From Astragalus membranaceus (lineage: Eukaryota; Streptophyta; Magnoliopsida; Fabales; Fabaceae): a stretch of DNA of 64,000 nt. Positions 21,260 through 32,331 of this stretch are shown piece after piece (within the stretch, counting starts at the first letter, position 1; the number at the start of each line of letters is the position of its first letter). A program made the position numbers and the translations under genes. Under the pieces are notes generated by a model that saw only the letters and a list, made by a program, of their open reading frames with translations, ran no database searches and was not told the DNA's origin. The DNA lies in the NCBI GenBank assembly GCA_039519185.1, contig CM076849.1, positions 81,949,289 through 82,013,288 of the forward strand, given 5' to 3'.

Positions 21260-21363
21260 ATGGCGTTGAATCCCCAATTCTTTCCAAACGGGTTGCCAAT
21301 TCCCTTCGTCAGCGAGATGTTTGTGTTGGCTAGAGATGGCGTCGACAAGATTCCTGGCTCTGG
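21260..21363 (+). pseudogene. First exon of a probable GRAM-domain (UPF0664/WBP2-like) gene
   Basis: The ATG at 21260 opens MALNPQFFPNGLPIPFV, then EMFVLARDGVDKIPG, and reaches a gtaact donor at 21364. This resembles the conserved N-terminus of a plant family of small GRAM-domain proteins; a few residues after ARDGV are missing compared with what I remember. An upstream untranslated region with pyrimidine and CAAT-like text precedes it. No further exon is recognised in the window, and a chromovirus lies in the presumed first intron, so the gene is split by or displaced from its remainder. Family assignment is moderate. Confidence 0.5.
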
Positions 21364-22068
21364 GTAACTCCTTTCCACTATTTATTTTTGTTGCTTTATT
21401 ATTGAAATTGAGCAAAAGAAAAAGAGGATATATTAGGTTCATTGTTGAATTCTGCGCTTTAAATTGCTTTGCGCACATGCATGTGGTGAGAAAATGAGAT
21501 TTATTGAATTAATACTTATTCTTGAAGCTAGTATTTCGGCTTTGATAGGAATAGTTTGTTGATTTTAAAACAAGAATGAAAATGCATGAGAATAGGGTTT
21601 TCATTTGATATTTCATGTGTATTGTAAGTTCTTGGATTTTGATATGCTTCTCGTGAGTTGTTTACACTTTCCATAGTTTTTATTGTGCACATGAGCTACT
21701 TTGGATTGATGTTTTAATAAAAACTAATAGGAGAAAGAAAAATTAAATGATCTTGCAATGATTCTGAGTCTAGTCTTTGATATTCTAAATATTAACTTTT
21801 CCCAGAAGTTCCCTACGTAACTTCTCCTTGAAAACTCATATAAGGTACAGTTAATCCAAACTTGGCCTATCTAATCCTGTTAAGCCACACTGGTCATGAA
21901 ATCAAATCCTGTTAACCCACGCTGGTTTGGGGACGTGTATTAGAGTGCCTCGGGATCATATTTTGGTTTTCGGTTTCTTTCATTCTTCTATTTGCTTTGC
22001 TTTTGGTACTTTTAAATATTTCAAAAAGTGTGGGGTGTTTAGCTAAAGTAATGTTGTCTGATCCTAAG
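21364..22068 (+). other. Presumed first intron, no other feature
   Basis: T-rich, intron-like sequence after the donor at 21364, ending at the TSD CTAAG (22064-22068) of the chromovirus. Nothing else recognised. Confidence 0.4.
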
Positions 22069-24184
22069 TGTAACATCCTCAAAATAATTAGGCGAATTGT
22101 TTGGATGTTAACCCAATGGGAGTAATTTAGTACCTGACTGGTAAATTTAGTAAGTACTAAAATTATTTACTGGATAACATTAAGTCGTTAACTGGATAAT
22201 ACGGGTCAATGAAGTTTTGGAATCGAAATAAGGGATAAAGATCAATACGGAAATTGGACCACGCTACCACCTATTTAATAATTAAATATGTGTTGTGTGT
22301 GTGTGTGATTAAAGAAAATAAAAGAATGAAAGAGAAGAAAGAAAGAGGAGATACGCGCAGAAGAGGAAAAGGAGAAGAAAAGAGAAGAAAGAAAAGAGAA
22401 AGAAGAAGAGGAAAGAAGAAGAGAAAGGAAGAAGAAGTGTGAAGCCCACCCTCTCAAATTTCATCACCATCATCCCCTTACTTCCCTCTACAAAACCCTA
22501 TAACTTGGTAAGCTTCCCCTCAATTTTTCCCCTATTTTATGGCCTACGAATTTGGGAAGGTTTTGGAGGTGATTTGGCGAAATCGTGAGTTGTGTGATCA
22601 AATTGATGATTGAATCATGCTTAGGAACGAAGCTAGGAGCGGATTGAACGCGATTGGAAGCTCGGAACGAAGTTAGGAGCGGTTCGGTGATTTTGTCATA
22701 TCGGTGATTTCGGCTCGGCAACGACTCTCGCTTCAAGGGTGAGTTTTACTCACGTTTAGGTTTATTCCGTTTTGAAATGAATTGTGTGATTTGTTTTCGA
22801 AAAATTTTGAGTCGAAAACGTTATTTTGAAATATATTGCGTTTTAACGAAATTCGTAATCGTTGAGTTTTTGATTGAATTGCTTGATTGTTTGATGTTGA
22901 TTGGACTGGTATATTGTCTGGCATTGTCTGTTTTTGAGTTAGGAATCGATCGGGGCGAGTTTCGGATCGATCGGAAAGCAAAATTTCACAAAACAGGGCA
23001 TTTTGGCAATGCTGTCAAACGCGCACGACCCGTGCGTCTCAGGCACACGACCCGTGCGCCTGGTTCGGGTTCAGTGTTGAAAAATTGTCTAACAGGGCGC
23101 ACGACCCGTGCGTCCTGGGGCACGACCCGTGCGCCTAGTCCTGCCCAAAATTTTCAAAGTGCCCTAAATGATTCCGTTTCGATCCCAATCCTCTCCTAAT
23201 CCTTTCCTAACCCTTCTATAATGATATTAGGCTTATTATGCCATGATTTTGCGTACGTTTCAAAAGGGTTTTATAAAATAATTTCGAAGTTGAAAATTGT
23301 GTCGAAAGGTGGTCAACTAGAGTGCGAGTGTGAACTTGGATTTTATAAAACTCGGAATTAAAGCGTTTCATTGATTATCTGATTTGATGGACCGTGGGTT
23401 CATAGTACTGTAGATATATGTATGTTTATATATATATATATATATCGAGTTGGGTGACGACCCATGTTTTGACATACTAGGCGGGGCAGTCATGCTCCCC
23501 CAACCTAGGCTCCGTGCCAATAGGAGAATGTACTATTGGTAAGGGGGTTCACCGGGATTAGCACTGGATTTGCAGTCGGTGTTATGTCATGAGTTTGTTG
23601 TACGTACACCGGGATTAGCACTGGATTTGCAGTCGGTGTCGTACTGTGCGATACACCGGGATTAGCACTGGATTTGCAGTCGGTGCCGCACTTTGTTTGT
23701 TCACGTTCACCGGGATTAGCACTGGATTTGCAGTCGGTGTCGTGTTGGTTTTAAAAAGGATTATTAATTGAACCGAGAGAGTTAGTAGGGGTCTCGGTAG
23801 AACTCACTGAGATTGTATCTCACTGTTTAAATGTTGTTGTTTTACAGATAAACAGGGACAGAAGAAACCTCAGAGGCACGAGTAGGTGGCCCCGAGTGAT
23901 GGATGATGACTTAGTTTTACGTTTAAGTTTAATTCCCTTTTGTTGTCTGTGTATCACAATACTATGGCATTAGTATTATGTTATCCTTCATTCCGCTTTC
24001 TTGTATGACTCTGACTACCATAGTTGCTGACAGGTTATGGTCTTGTTTGTATATAAGACTGTTTTGTTTTATTCAGCGAAAAATTTATAATGGTATTCAG
24101 TGTCTGAACAGGAAATAATATCTCTGATGTATGTTTAATGTGCACTTGGGTGTTTTTAACAAATAAAAATACCAGGGTGTTACA
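22069..24184 (+). repeat. 5' LTR of element A
   Basis: 2116 bp. In order: a GA-rich stretch (22320-22440), four GC-rich palindromic words with core CACGACCCGTGCG (23021-23136), a TA run (about 23427-23446) and an array of four 32-nt hairpin repeats (23550-23739). The short ORFs inside are by-products of these low-complexity stretches. Confidence 0.95.
23550..23739 (+). repeat. Array of four hairpin-forming 32-nt repeats in the LTR
   Basis: Copies start at 23550, 23607, 23654 and 23708. Each begins CACCGGGATTAGCA and ends TGCAGTCGGTG, so CACCG and CGGTG can pair. Also present in the 3' LTR (30242-30431) and in element B. Confidence 0.85.
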
Positions 24185-24186
24185 GT

Positions 24187-24198
24187 TGGTATCAGAGC
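24187..24198 (+). other. Primer-binding site of element A
   Basis: TGGTATCAGAGC two bases after the 5' LTR, complementary to the 3' end of initiator tRNA-Met, the usual primer of plant Ty3/gypsy elements. Confidence 0.9.
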
Positions 24199-24317
24199 GG
24201 TTCGACCTAGTCGGACTTAGCTTATAGGGTCTTTGCTTTTCCAGTCGTGATTTTCTTAGTATGCTATTAGACATTGAGCTTGATCAACTTAATACTTTGT
24301 GCATATTTCGCAGAATC

Positions 24318-27300
24318 ATGGCCAGAAGAGGTAGAGGCGTTCCTCCTCCTGTTGATCCAAATTTTGAGTGGATGCAGAATGTAATTGAAAACCAGCAGAA
24401 AATGATGCAAGACATGATGCTTATGCATCAGCAGCAACAAATCCTACAGCAAAATGCTCAGCAGCATCAAGCTCCAGAGCCACAAGTGAACCCAAGGAGA
24501 ATTTTCACAGAGTTCCTGAAAATGAAACCCTCCGAGTTTAGAGGTGGACCGGATGTCATGAGAGCACAACATTGGCTGGATGACATTGAAAAGATCTTTA
24601 TAACAATGCAAGTGACCGATGAAGACAAGTTGAGGTTGGCATCCCATATGTTGAAGGGAGAGGCCAATAACTGGTGGACAAATGCTAGGGCCATGATGGA
24701 GACAATGGGAACTCCCCCGACTTGGGACAATTTCCGAACATCATTTTTAGAACAATTCTTCCCCACGGCTATGAGGTTGGATAAAGAAAATGAGTTTTTG
24801 ACTTTTACACAAGGAGGCTTGACCGTGGGCCAATACACGGCTAAATTTGAAGAGTTGTATCAATTCTTCGGTTTAGCTGGATATGCCCCAAGTGACCAAT
24901 GGAAAACTGACAGGTACAAATATGGGTTGAGAGAAGATATTGCTCAAAGTCTTAGTTCTTTTCCGAGAACCAACTATGCAGCCATGGTACAACAAGCTTA
25001 TATCGCCGAAAGTGATTTGTCAAGGTTGTATGCAAGCAGAAAGGCATTCCATCAGAGCAAGAGGAACACTGGATCATCTAGTTCTCAGATGGGTCCCAGG
25101 CATGACTCGGGGAAAGGAGGTAAGTACAAAGGGAAGCAGGTGCAATCGTCTGACTCTGCACAATTCAGGAATTGTAGACTTTGTGGAAGACATCACCGCG
25201 GAGAGTGTCCGCCAAGGCCCGATCGGTGCTATGTTTGCAATGAAGAGGGGCACTATGCAAATAAGTGCCCAACAAAGAAGAATCCGCAAAGAGCACCAAA
25301 TGCTCCTGGTCAGGGGCGAATCAACACATTAGATGCTCGAACCATCACTCCTTCTGATAATCTTCTGAGGGGTACGGGATCTCTTTTTAATAATTCAGTC
25401 AATATTTTATATGATTCTGGTGCAACTCACTGTTTTATCTCGCAAGCATGTGTGAATCGGTTGGGACTAGCATTGTCTGAGCTATCCGAACCGATAACTA
25501 TTTTAACTGCTGCCAAGGGTCGTGTCCAGACCCAATCATTATGTGAAAATTGCCTACTTGTCATAGGCGACAGACAGTTTGTTGTGAAATTTATTTGCTT
25601 GCCTATGAGAAGCATGGACATTGTTCTGGGTATGAATTGGATGGTTGAAAATCATGTGACAATCAACTGTGCCGATCGAACTATTAGCTTCGCCTCCGAG
25701 TCCGTAGGATTGACACAGGTAGATGCTGAAGCGACGATCTCTTACACCGAAGCAAGCCAGTCATTATTCCAAGGTGCGGAAGCTATTCTTATTATGTTGT
25801 CTGCATCTACTGAAACGGGTTTAGATTTGTCATCTGTACAAGTGGTAAATGAATTTCTAGATGTCTTTCCAGAAGAAGTTTCATCCTTACCTCCTGACCG
25901 AGAGGTAGAATTCTCAATAGAATTGATTCCTGGTACAGGATCAATCTCTATTGCTCCTTATAGAATGTCTCCTTTAGAGTTAAAGGAACTGAAGTCTCAA
26001 CTTGAGGAATTAATATCGAAAAGGTTTATCCGACCGAGTGCTTCTCCATGGGGTGCTCCGGTGTTGCTAGTCAAAAAGAAAGATGGTAGCATGAGATTGT
26101 GCATAGATTATCGACAACTCAACAAAGTGACGATTAAGAATAAGTATCCATTGCCAAGGATAGACGATTTGCTCGACCAACTTCGGGGTGCCGTGGTATT
26201 TTCAAAAATTGATCTAAGATCGGGCTATCATCAAATAAAGGTACGGGCCTTAGATATTCCGAAGACAGCTTTCCGTACGAGGTATGGACATTACGAGTTC
26301 GTAGTGATGCCCTTCGGTTTGACTAATGCTCCAGCGGTATTCATGGATTACATGAACCGAGTGTTTCACACGTACCTTGATCAGTTTGTGGTAGTTTTTA
26401 TTGATGATATCTTGGTGTACTCTAAGACCATTGAGGACCATGTTCAACATCTCCGCATTGTTCTGAACGTACTCCGAGAAAAGAAATTGTATGCCAAGCC
26501 GTCGAAGTGTGACTTCTGGATGCCGGAAGTGAAGTTTTTGGGACACGTGATTTCCCAATCGGGAGTTGCTGTGGATCCCAGTAAAGTAGAAGCGGTGTTG
26601 AACTGGGAACGACCAACATCTGTTACAGAAATAAGAAGTTTCTTGGGTCTAGCTGGTTACTACAGGAGGTTTATCCAAGGTTTTTCACAATTGGTTCTTC
26701 CACTTACTCGGTTGACTCGCAAGGCCCAACCGTTTTTATGGAATGCCGATTGTGAGGAATGTTTTCAAGAGTTGAAGGTTAGGTTGACTTCTGCTCCAAT
26801 CCTAATTCTTCCAGATCCGTCTTTGGATTTTCAAATTTACAGCGATGCTTCTGGGAAGGGTTTGGGGTGTGTTCTCATGCAGAACCAACAAGTTGTAGCT
26901 TATGCCTCCAGACAGTTGAAGACTCATGAAGAGAATTATCCGACTCATGATTTGGAGTTAGCAGCTATTGTGTACGCACTGAAGATTTGGAGACATTACC
27001 TGTATGGGTCTCGTTTCGAAGTCTTTAGTGATCATAAAAGCTTGAAATATCTGTTTGACCAGAAGGAGTTGAATAACAGGCAGAGAAGATGGGTGGAGTT
27101 TCTGAAGGATTATGACTTCGAACTGAAGTATCATCCGGGAAAAGCTAATGTTGTAGCCGATGCACTAAGTAGGAAATCCATTCATATAGCAGGATTAATG
27201 ATGCATGAAATGGGATTATTGGAGTCTTTCCGGGACTTAAATGTGGATTCAAAGCCAAAAAGGAACCGGTTGGTGTTGAGCCACATAAGGATCTCTAGTT

Positions 27301-28712
27301 CCATAAGGGATTCTATTCGCTTAGCACAGGAAGTTGATGTGAAACTACAATCACAGAAAGTGTTGCCAGATTTTACCGAGGATAGTGATGGGGTTATTTG
27401 TTTCAACGGTAGGATCTGTGTGCCTGACGATGAGAGTATTAAAAAGCAAGTGCTAGAGGAAGCACATCGGAGTTTATTTTCTGTACATCCTGGATCCACC
27501 AAGATGTATAGAGATTTGAAACAGATGTATTGGTGGCCGGGAATGAAGTTAGAAATTGCTGAATTCGTATCACAATGCTTAACTTGTCAAAAAGTTAAGA
27601 TAGAACATCAAAAGCCTGCCGGTCTGCTACGGCCACTAGATGTGCCAGTGTGGAAGTGGGAAGACATTTCTATGGATTTTGTAATGGCATTGCCAAGGTC
27701 ACAAGCCGGTAACGACTCCATTTGGGTAGTTGTGGATCGGTTAACCAAATCAGCTCATTTTATTCCAGTTCGTTCCAGCAGTAAAGTATCCAAGTTAGCT
27801 GAGGTGTATTTGAAGAACATAGTAAGGTTACATGGGGTTCCTACCAGTATAGTGTCGGATCGAGATCCGAAATTCACTTCTCGATTTTGGAAAGCTCTGA
27901 ATGAAGCTTTGGGAACTAAAGTACTTCTTAGTACCGCTTATCACCCGCAGACAGACGGTCAGACCGAGAGAACTATCCAGACCTTAGAGGATATGCTTAG
28001 GGCCTCGGTGCTTGATAACGGGAAGAAATGGGAGGATCATCTTCCATTGGTGGAATTCTCATATAACAACAGTTATCATTCCAGTATCGGAATGGCACCT
28101 TATGAAGCTTTGTATGGTAGGAAATGCAGGACTCCATTGTGTTGGTGGGAAGTAGGTGAGAACCGATTATTAGGACCCGAGGTGATTCAAGACACTACTG
28201 AAAAGATCCGCCAGATCAGGGAAAGAATGAAAGCCGCTCAAAATAGGCAAAAGAGCTATGCTGATAAAAGAAGAAGGCCGTTGGAATTTGAGTCGGGCGA
28301 TCATGTGTTTTTGAGATTATCACCAACAATTGGCACAGGTAGGGCATTACGGGTGAAGAAACTCAGTCCTCGGTATATTGGACCTTTCCAGATAATCGAG
28401 CGAATAGGGCCTCTTGCATACCGTATTGCGTTGCCTCCACCATTGTCAAATCTGCATGATGTATTCCATGTGTCTCAGCTGCGGAAGTACATCCCCGATC
28501 CAAGTCAACCGTTAGATTTTGAAACGATTGATCTTCGACCGGACTTGTCCTTCCAACCTACTCCGAATTACATCATGGAACGTGGCGAGAGGACGCTACG
28601 GACAAAGTCAATTCCCATTGTCAAGGTGGTATGGGATGGTTTTTCCGCCGAGGAAGCTACTTGGGAGTTGGAGGACGATATGCGGACTCGGTATCCGTAT
28701 TTGTTCTCTTGA
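24318..28712 (+). CDS. Gag-pol polyprotein with chromodomain, element A
   Basis: One frame, no internal stop. I prefer the Met at 24318 (MARRGRGVPP) over an in-frame Met 19 codons upstream, because the upstream stretch is poorly Gag-like. In residues counted from 24261: Gag capsid about 80-270; a degenerate knuckle CX2CX3HX3C and a standard CCHC about 305-345; protease DSGATHCF near 385; RT with the FIDD active site near 713; RNase H with SDASGKG and the ELAAI block; integrase HHCC zinc module, then D,D(35)E with SDRDPKF and HPQTDGQTE; and a C-terminal chromodomain (ATWELEDD) that in this clade directs insertion to heterochromatin. Makes virus-like particles, copies RNA to DNA and integrates it. 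Confidence 0.95.
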   Translation: MARRGRGVPPPVDPNFEWMQNVIENQQKMMQDMMLMHQQQQILQQNAQQHQAPEPQVNPRRIFTEFLKMKPSEFRGGPDVMRAQHWLDDIEKIFITMQVTDEDKLRLASHMLKGEANNWWTNARAMMETMGTPPTWDNFRTSFLEQFFPTAMRLDKENEFLTFTQGGLTVGQYTAKFEELYQFFGLAGYAPSDQWKTDRYKYGLREDIAQSLSSFPRTNYAAMVQQAYIAESDLSRLYASRKAFHQSKRNTGSSSSQMGPRHDSGKGGKYKGKQVQSSDSAQFRNCRLCGRHHRGECPPRPDRCYVCNEEGHYANKCPTKKNPQRAPNAPGQGRINTLDARTITPSDNLLRGTGSLFNNSVNILYDSGATHCFISQACVNRLGLALSELSEPITILTAAKGRVQTQSLCENCLLVIGDRQFVVKFICLPMRSMDIVLGMNWMVENHVTINCADRTISFASESVGLTQVDAEATISYTEASQSLFQGAEAILIMLSASTETGLDLSSVQVVNEFLDVFPEEVSSLPPDREVEFSIELIPGTGSISIAPYRMSPLELKELKSQLEELISKRFIRPSASPWGAPVLLVKKKDGSMRLCIDYRQLNKVTIKNKYPLPRIDDLLDQLRGAVVFSKIDLRSGYHQIKVRALDIPKTAFRTRYGHYEFVVMPFGLTNAPAVFMDYMNRVFHTYLDQFVVVFIDDILVYSKTIEDHVQHLRIVLNVLREKKLYAKPSKCDFWMPEVKFLGHVISQSGVAVDPSKVEAVLNWERPTSVTEIRSFLGLAGYYRRFIQGFSQLVLPLTRLTRKAQPFLWNADCEECFQELKVRLTSAPILILPDPSLDFQIYSDASGKGLGCVLMQNQQVVAYASRQLKTHEENYPTHDLELAAIVYALKIWRHYLYGSRFEVFSDHKSLKYLFDQKELNNRQRRWVEFLKDYDFELKYHPGKANVVADALSRKSIHIAGLMMHEMGLLESFRDLNVDSKPKRNRLVLSHIRISSSIRDSIRLAQEVDVKLQSQKVLPDFTEDSDGVICFNGRICVPDDESIKKQVLEEAHRSLFSVHPGSTKMYRDLKQMYWWPGMKLEIAEFVSQCLTCQKVKIEHQKPAGLLRPLDVPVWKWEDISMDFVMALPRSQAGNDSIWVVVDRLTKSAHFIPVRSSSKVSKLAEVYLKNIVRLHGVPTSIVSDRDPKFTSRFWKALNEALGTKVLLSTAYHPQTDGQTERTIQTLEDMLRASVLDNGKKWEDHLPLVEFSYNNSYHSSIGMAPYEALYGRKCRTPLCWWEVGENRLLGPEVIQDTTEKIRQIRERMKAAQNRQKSYADKRRRPLEFESGDHVFLRLSPTIGTGRALRVKKLSPRYIGPFQIIERIGPLAYRIALPPPLSNLHDVFHVSQLRKYIPDPSQPLDFETIDLRPDLSFQPTPNYIMERGERTLRTKSIPIVKVVWDGFSAEEATWELEDDMRTRYPYLFS

Positions 28713-28750
28713 GGTACGTTGTGTTTAATTTTGAGGACAAAATTCTTTTA

Positions 28751-28762
28751 AGTAGGGGAGAA
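28751..28762 (+). other. Polypurine tract of element A
   Basis: AGTAGGGGAGAA directly before the 3' LTR; plus-strand DNA priming site by position. Confidence 0.8.
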
Positions 28763-30876
28763 TGTAACATCCTCAAAATAATTAGGCGAATTGTTTGGAT
28801 GTTAACCCAATGGGAGTAATTTAGTACCTGACTGGTAAATTTAGTAAGTACTAAAATTATTTACTGGATAACATTAAGTCGTTAACTGGATAATACGGGT
28901 CAATGAAGTTTTGGAATCGAAATAAGGGATAAAGATCAATACGGTAATTGGACCACGCTACCACCTATTTAATAATTAAATATGTGTTGTGTGTGTGTGT
29001 GATTAAAGAAAATAAAAGAATGAAAGAGAAGAAAGAAAGAGGAGATACGCGCAGAAGAGGAAAAGGAGAAGAAAAGAGAAGAAAGAAAAGAGAAAGAAGA
29101 AGAGGAAAGAAGAAGAGAAAGGAAGAAGAAGTGTGAAGCCCACCCTCTCAAATTTCATCACCATCATCCCCTTACTTCCCTCTACAAAACCCTATAACTT
29201 GGTAAGCTTCCCCTCAATTTTTCCCCTATTTTATGGCCTACGAATTTGGGAAGGTTTTGGAGGTGATTTGGCGAAATCGTGAGTTGTGTGATCAAATTGA
29301 TGATTGAATCATGCTTAGGAACGAAGCTAGGAGCGGATTGAACGCGATTGGAAGCTCGGAACGAAGTTAGGAGCGGTTCGGTGATTTTGTCATATCGGTG
29401 ATTTCGGCTCGGCAACGACTCTCGCTTCAAGGGTGAGTTTTACTCACGTTTAGGTTTATTCCGTTTTGAAATGAATTGTGTGATTTGTTTTCGAAAAATT
29501 TTGAGTCGAAAACGTTATTTTGAAATATATTGCGTTTTAACGAAATTCGTAATCGTTGAGTTTTTGATTGAATTGCTTGATTGTTTGATGTTGATTGGAC
29601 TGGTATATTGTCTGGCATTGTCTGTTTTTGAGTTAGGAATCGATCGGGGCGAGTTTCGGATCGATCGGAAAGCAAAATTTCACAAAACAGGGCATTTTGG
29701 CAATGCTGTCAAACGCGCACGACCCGTGCGTCTCAGGCACACGACCCGTGCGCCTGGTTCGGGTTCAGTGTTGAAAAATTGTCTAACAGGGCGCACGACC
29801 CGTGCGTCCTGGGGCACGACCCGTGCGCCTAGTCCTGCCCAAAATTTTCAAAGTGCCCTAAATGATTCCGTTTCGATCCCAATCCTCTCCTAATCCTTTC
29901 CTAACCCTTCTATAATGATATTAGGCTTATTATGCCATGATTTTGCGTACGTTTCAAAAGGGTTTTATAAAATAATTTCGAAGTTGAAAATTGTGTCGAA
30001 AGGTGGTCAACTAGAGTGCGAGTGTGAACTTGGATTTTATAAAACTCGGAATTAAAGCGTTTCATTGATTATCTGATTTGATGGACCGTGGGTTCATAGT
30101 ACTGTAGATATATGTATGTTTATATATATATATATATCGAGTTGGGTGACGACCCATGTTTTGACATACTAGGCGGGGCAGTCATGCTCCCCCAACCTAG
30201 GCTCCGTGCCAATAGGAGAATGTACTATTGGTAAGGGGGTTCACCGGGATTAGCACTGGATTTGCAGTCGGTGTTATGTCATGAGTTTGTTGTACGTACA
30301 CCGGGATTAGCACTGGATTTGCAGTCGGTGTCGTACTGTGCGATACACCGGGATTAGCACTGGATTTGCAGTCGGTGCCGCACTTTGTTTGTTCACGTTC
30401 ACCGGGATTAGCACTGGATTTGCAGTCGGTGTCGTGTTGGTTTTAAAAAGGATTATTAATTGAACTGAGAGAGTTAGTATGGGTCTCGGTAGAACTCACT
30501 GAGATTGTATCTCACTGTTTAAATGTTGTTGTTTTACAGATAAACAGGGACAGAAGAAACCTCAGAGGCACGAGTAGGTGGCCCCGAGTGATGGATGATG
30601 ACTTAGTTTTACGTTTAAGTTTAATTCCCTTTTGTTGTCTGTGTATCACAATACTATGGCATTAGTATTATGTTATCCTTCATTCCGCTTTCTTGTATGA
30701 CTCTGACTACCATAGTTGCTGACAGGTTATGGTCTTGTTTGTATATAAGACTGTTTTGTTTTATTCAGCGAAAAATTTATAATGGTATTCAGTGTCTGAA
30801 CAGGAAATAATATCTCTGATGTATGTTTAATGTGCACTTGGGTGTTTTTAACAAATAAAAATACCAGGGTGTTACA
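28763..30876 (+). repeat. 3' LTR of element A
   Basis: 2114 bp, differing from the 5' LTR at about 28946 (A/T), 30465 (C/T) and 30480 (G/T), plus one TA unit. Ends GTTACA followed by TSD CTAAG. Confidence 0.95.
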
Positions 30877-30881
30877 CTAAG

Positions 30882-31535
30882 AAAAGAAAAAATTGGTTGT
30901 TGCACTCTGCCCTTCTTGTATTTGAGATCACAATTACATATATGAAATTGGCTTATTTGGCTTTCACCTGTGCTCTATGGGTATAATGGATTCCTCAATT
31001 GATAGTTCATATTTTGATTTCACAACATTGTCATGATTTAATTGATCTACAAGTTAGTAAATAATCATCAGGTTTGAAAGGATATTGAGGAAGTCCCGGA
31101 TTTCATTCTTCCACATAATTGGGATGAAGAGATGTTGGAAAAGACACAATGAAATGGATGGGAGTGTTAAATTATGTTGGTGAACCACAGAATTTTGTTT
31201 TGCTCACCAATCTGAAATGAATAATATCAAGAGAATATTGATGGTGTTCTAGTAGTCGCATTCCATCCTAGTTCCCAGATCTTGTAATGGAGATGAACAA
31301 CAATCTTTTGCATGGATGTTCGTCACGCATATAGGTGGCTGGAATTGGAGGCCAGAAGTATGTTTATTGCCATTTAGAAAACCACGATTAATGCCATGAC
31401 AACTTGCTGTTTTTCCAGGTATTATATTGGAAGAGAAAGTATTGTGCTAGAATGAACACCTTTCTTCTCTTCTTGTTTTTAATAACCCTTTAATTATTTG
31501 GTTGATATGTTTGGGATTGACAATAAATACCCTAC
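30882..31535 (+). other. Spacer with an exon-like remnant
   Basis: After an acceptor-like AG near 31071, a frame reads DIEEVPDFILPHNWDEEML and, after one frame change, WMGVLNYVGEPQNFVLLTN. This looks like a decayed host exon. I do not recognise it. The rest is AT-rich and ends at the TAC target duplicate of CACTA copy 2. Confidence 0.35.
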
Positions 31536-31900
31536 CACTAGTGCAAAAATGGGATTAGAATTTAGACATTTAAAGTCAGGCGCTCAGATGCCTGACTACA
31601 TAAGTAGACACGATGGCAAACTTGTAATTAAGAGGCAAAACTCGCGTGTTTTAAAGTCAAGCGGATACACGCCTGACTTCTAAAGTGAACAAATAGGGAA
31701 AAAATTAGACTTTAGAAGTCAGGCGTGTATTCGCCTGACTAGATAAGTGACGCGGTGGCAAACTTGTAATTAAGGGTGAAATTATTTGTTTCTATTTTAA
31801 TACTTTAGAAGTCAGGTGTGTATTCGCTTGACTTCTAAAGTACCAAAATAAAAAAAAAAGATTCTAGAGAAGTCAAGCGAATACACGCCTGACTTCTAAA
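31536..31900. repeat. Subterminal repeats of CACTA copy 2 (left end)
   Basis: Repeated GTCAGGCG, GTCAAGCG and CCTGACTTCTAAAG cores every 30-70 bp. The sequence follows the right end of copy 1 closely for its first 120 bp. Confidence 0.82.
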
Positions 31901-32331
31901 GTACTAAAATAAAAAATAAAAAAACTTCACCCAAGTACGCGAACCCTAGCTATCTCTCGCATTCACGCACACTCTCCTCTCGCATTCACGCCATTCTCCA
32001 GATCCACCTCCACCTCCACCTCCCTGAACCTCTGACCCTCCAGATCCACCTCCCTGAACGCCCCCTCCCAGAACCTCCTGACCCTCCAGATCCACTCTCC
32101 TCACTCCCTCATCACGCTCACTCGATCCGTTCCTCTCCCTCACCTCACCGTCGCGTTTCTCACTCGCGAACCAGTACTACTTCTACCTACTTCTACACAC
32201 TTCTCCTCTCAACGCACACGCCTCTCTTCTCCTCTCCCTCACCATCACACTATCCTTCTCCTCTTCAGAGGCTCCACGCCAAACAAACCCTAAACCCAGA
32301 TCTCAGATCCGTCGTCACCTTCAGAACCTTC
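31901..32331 (+). promoter_or_regulatory. CT-rich leader region of CACTA copy 2
   Basis: Pyrimidine-rich DNA with CTCC/CCACCTCC repeats, resembling a plant 5' untranslated region and directly preceding the captured cysteine-protease exon in the same sense. A similar leader stands at the same end of copy 1. No TATA box assigned. Confidence 0.4.

Larger units (their letters stand above)
22069..30876 (+). mobile_element. Intact Tekay/Del-type chromovirus, element A
   Basis: LTRs of 2116 and 2114 bp begin TGTAACATCC and end GTTACA, and the pentanucleotide CTAAG flanks both sides (22064-22068, 30877-30881). A tRNA-Met primer site, one gag-pol frame with C-terminal chromodomain and a polypurine tract are in the expected order. 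By eye the LTRs differ by three substitutions and one TA dinucleotide, indicating a very recent insertion. The element looks autonomous. Confidence 0.95.

Noticed and set aside
22254..22442. Lys/Arg/Glu-rich small protein (also at 28948, 36510 and 43190)
   Set aside because: Translation of a GA-rich simple stretch in the LTRs; the opposite strand gives an equally long Ser/Phe frame.
22777..23199. 140-codon frame in the LTR of element A (again at 29471)
   Set aside because: Covers the GC palindromes of the LTR; no domain, and present only because LTRs are duplicated.
26250..26558. Minus-strand frames of about 100 codons in both gag-pol genes
   Set aside because: Antisense shadows of strongly conserved RT codons; the same shadow appears in element B at the same place.
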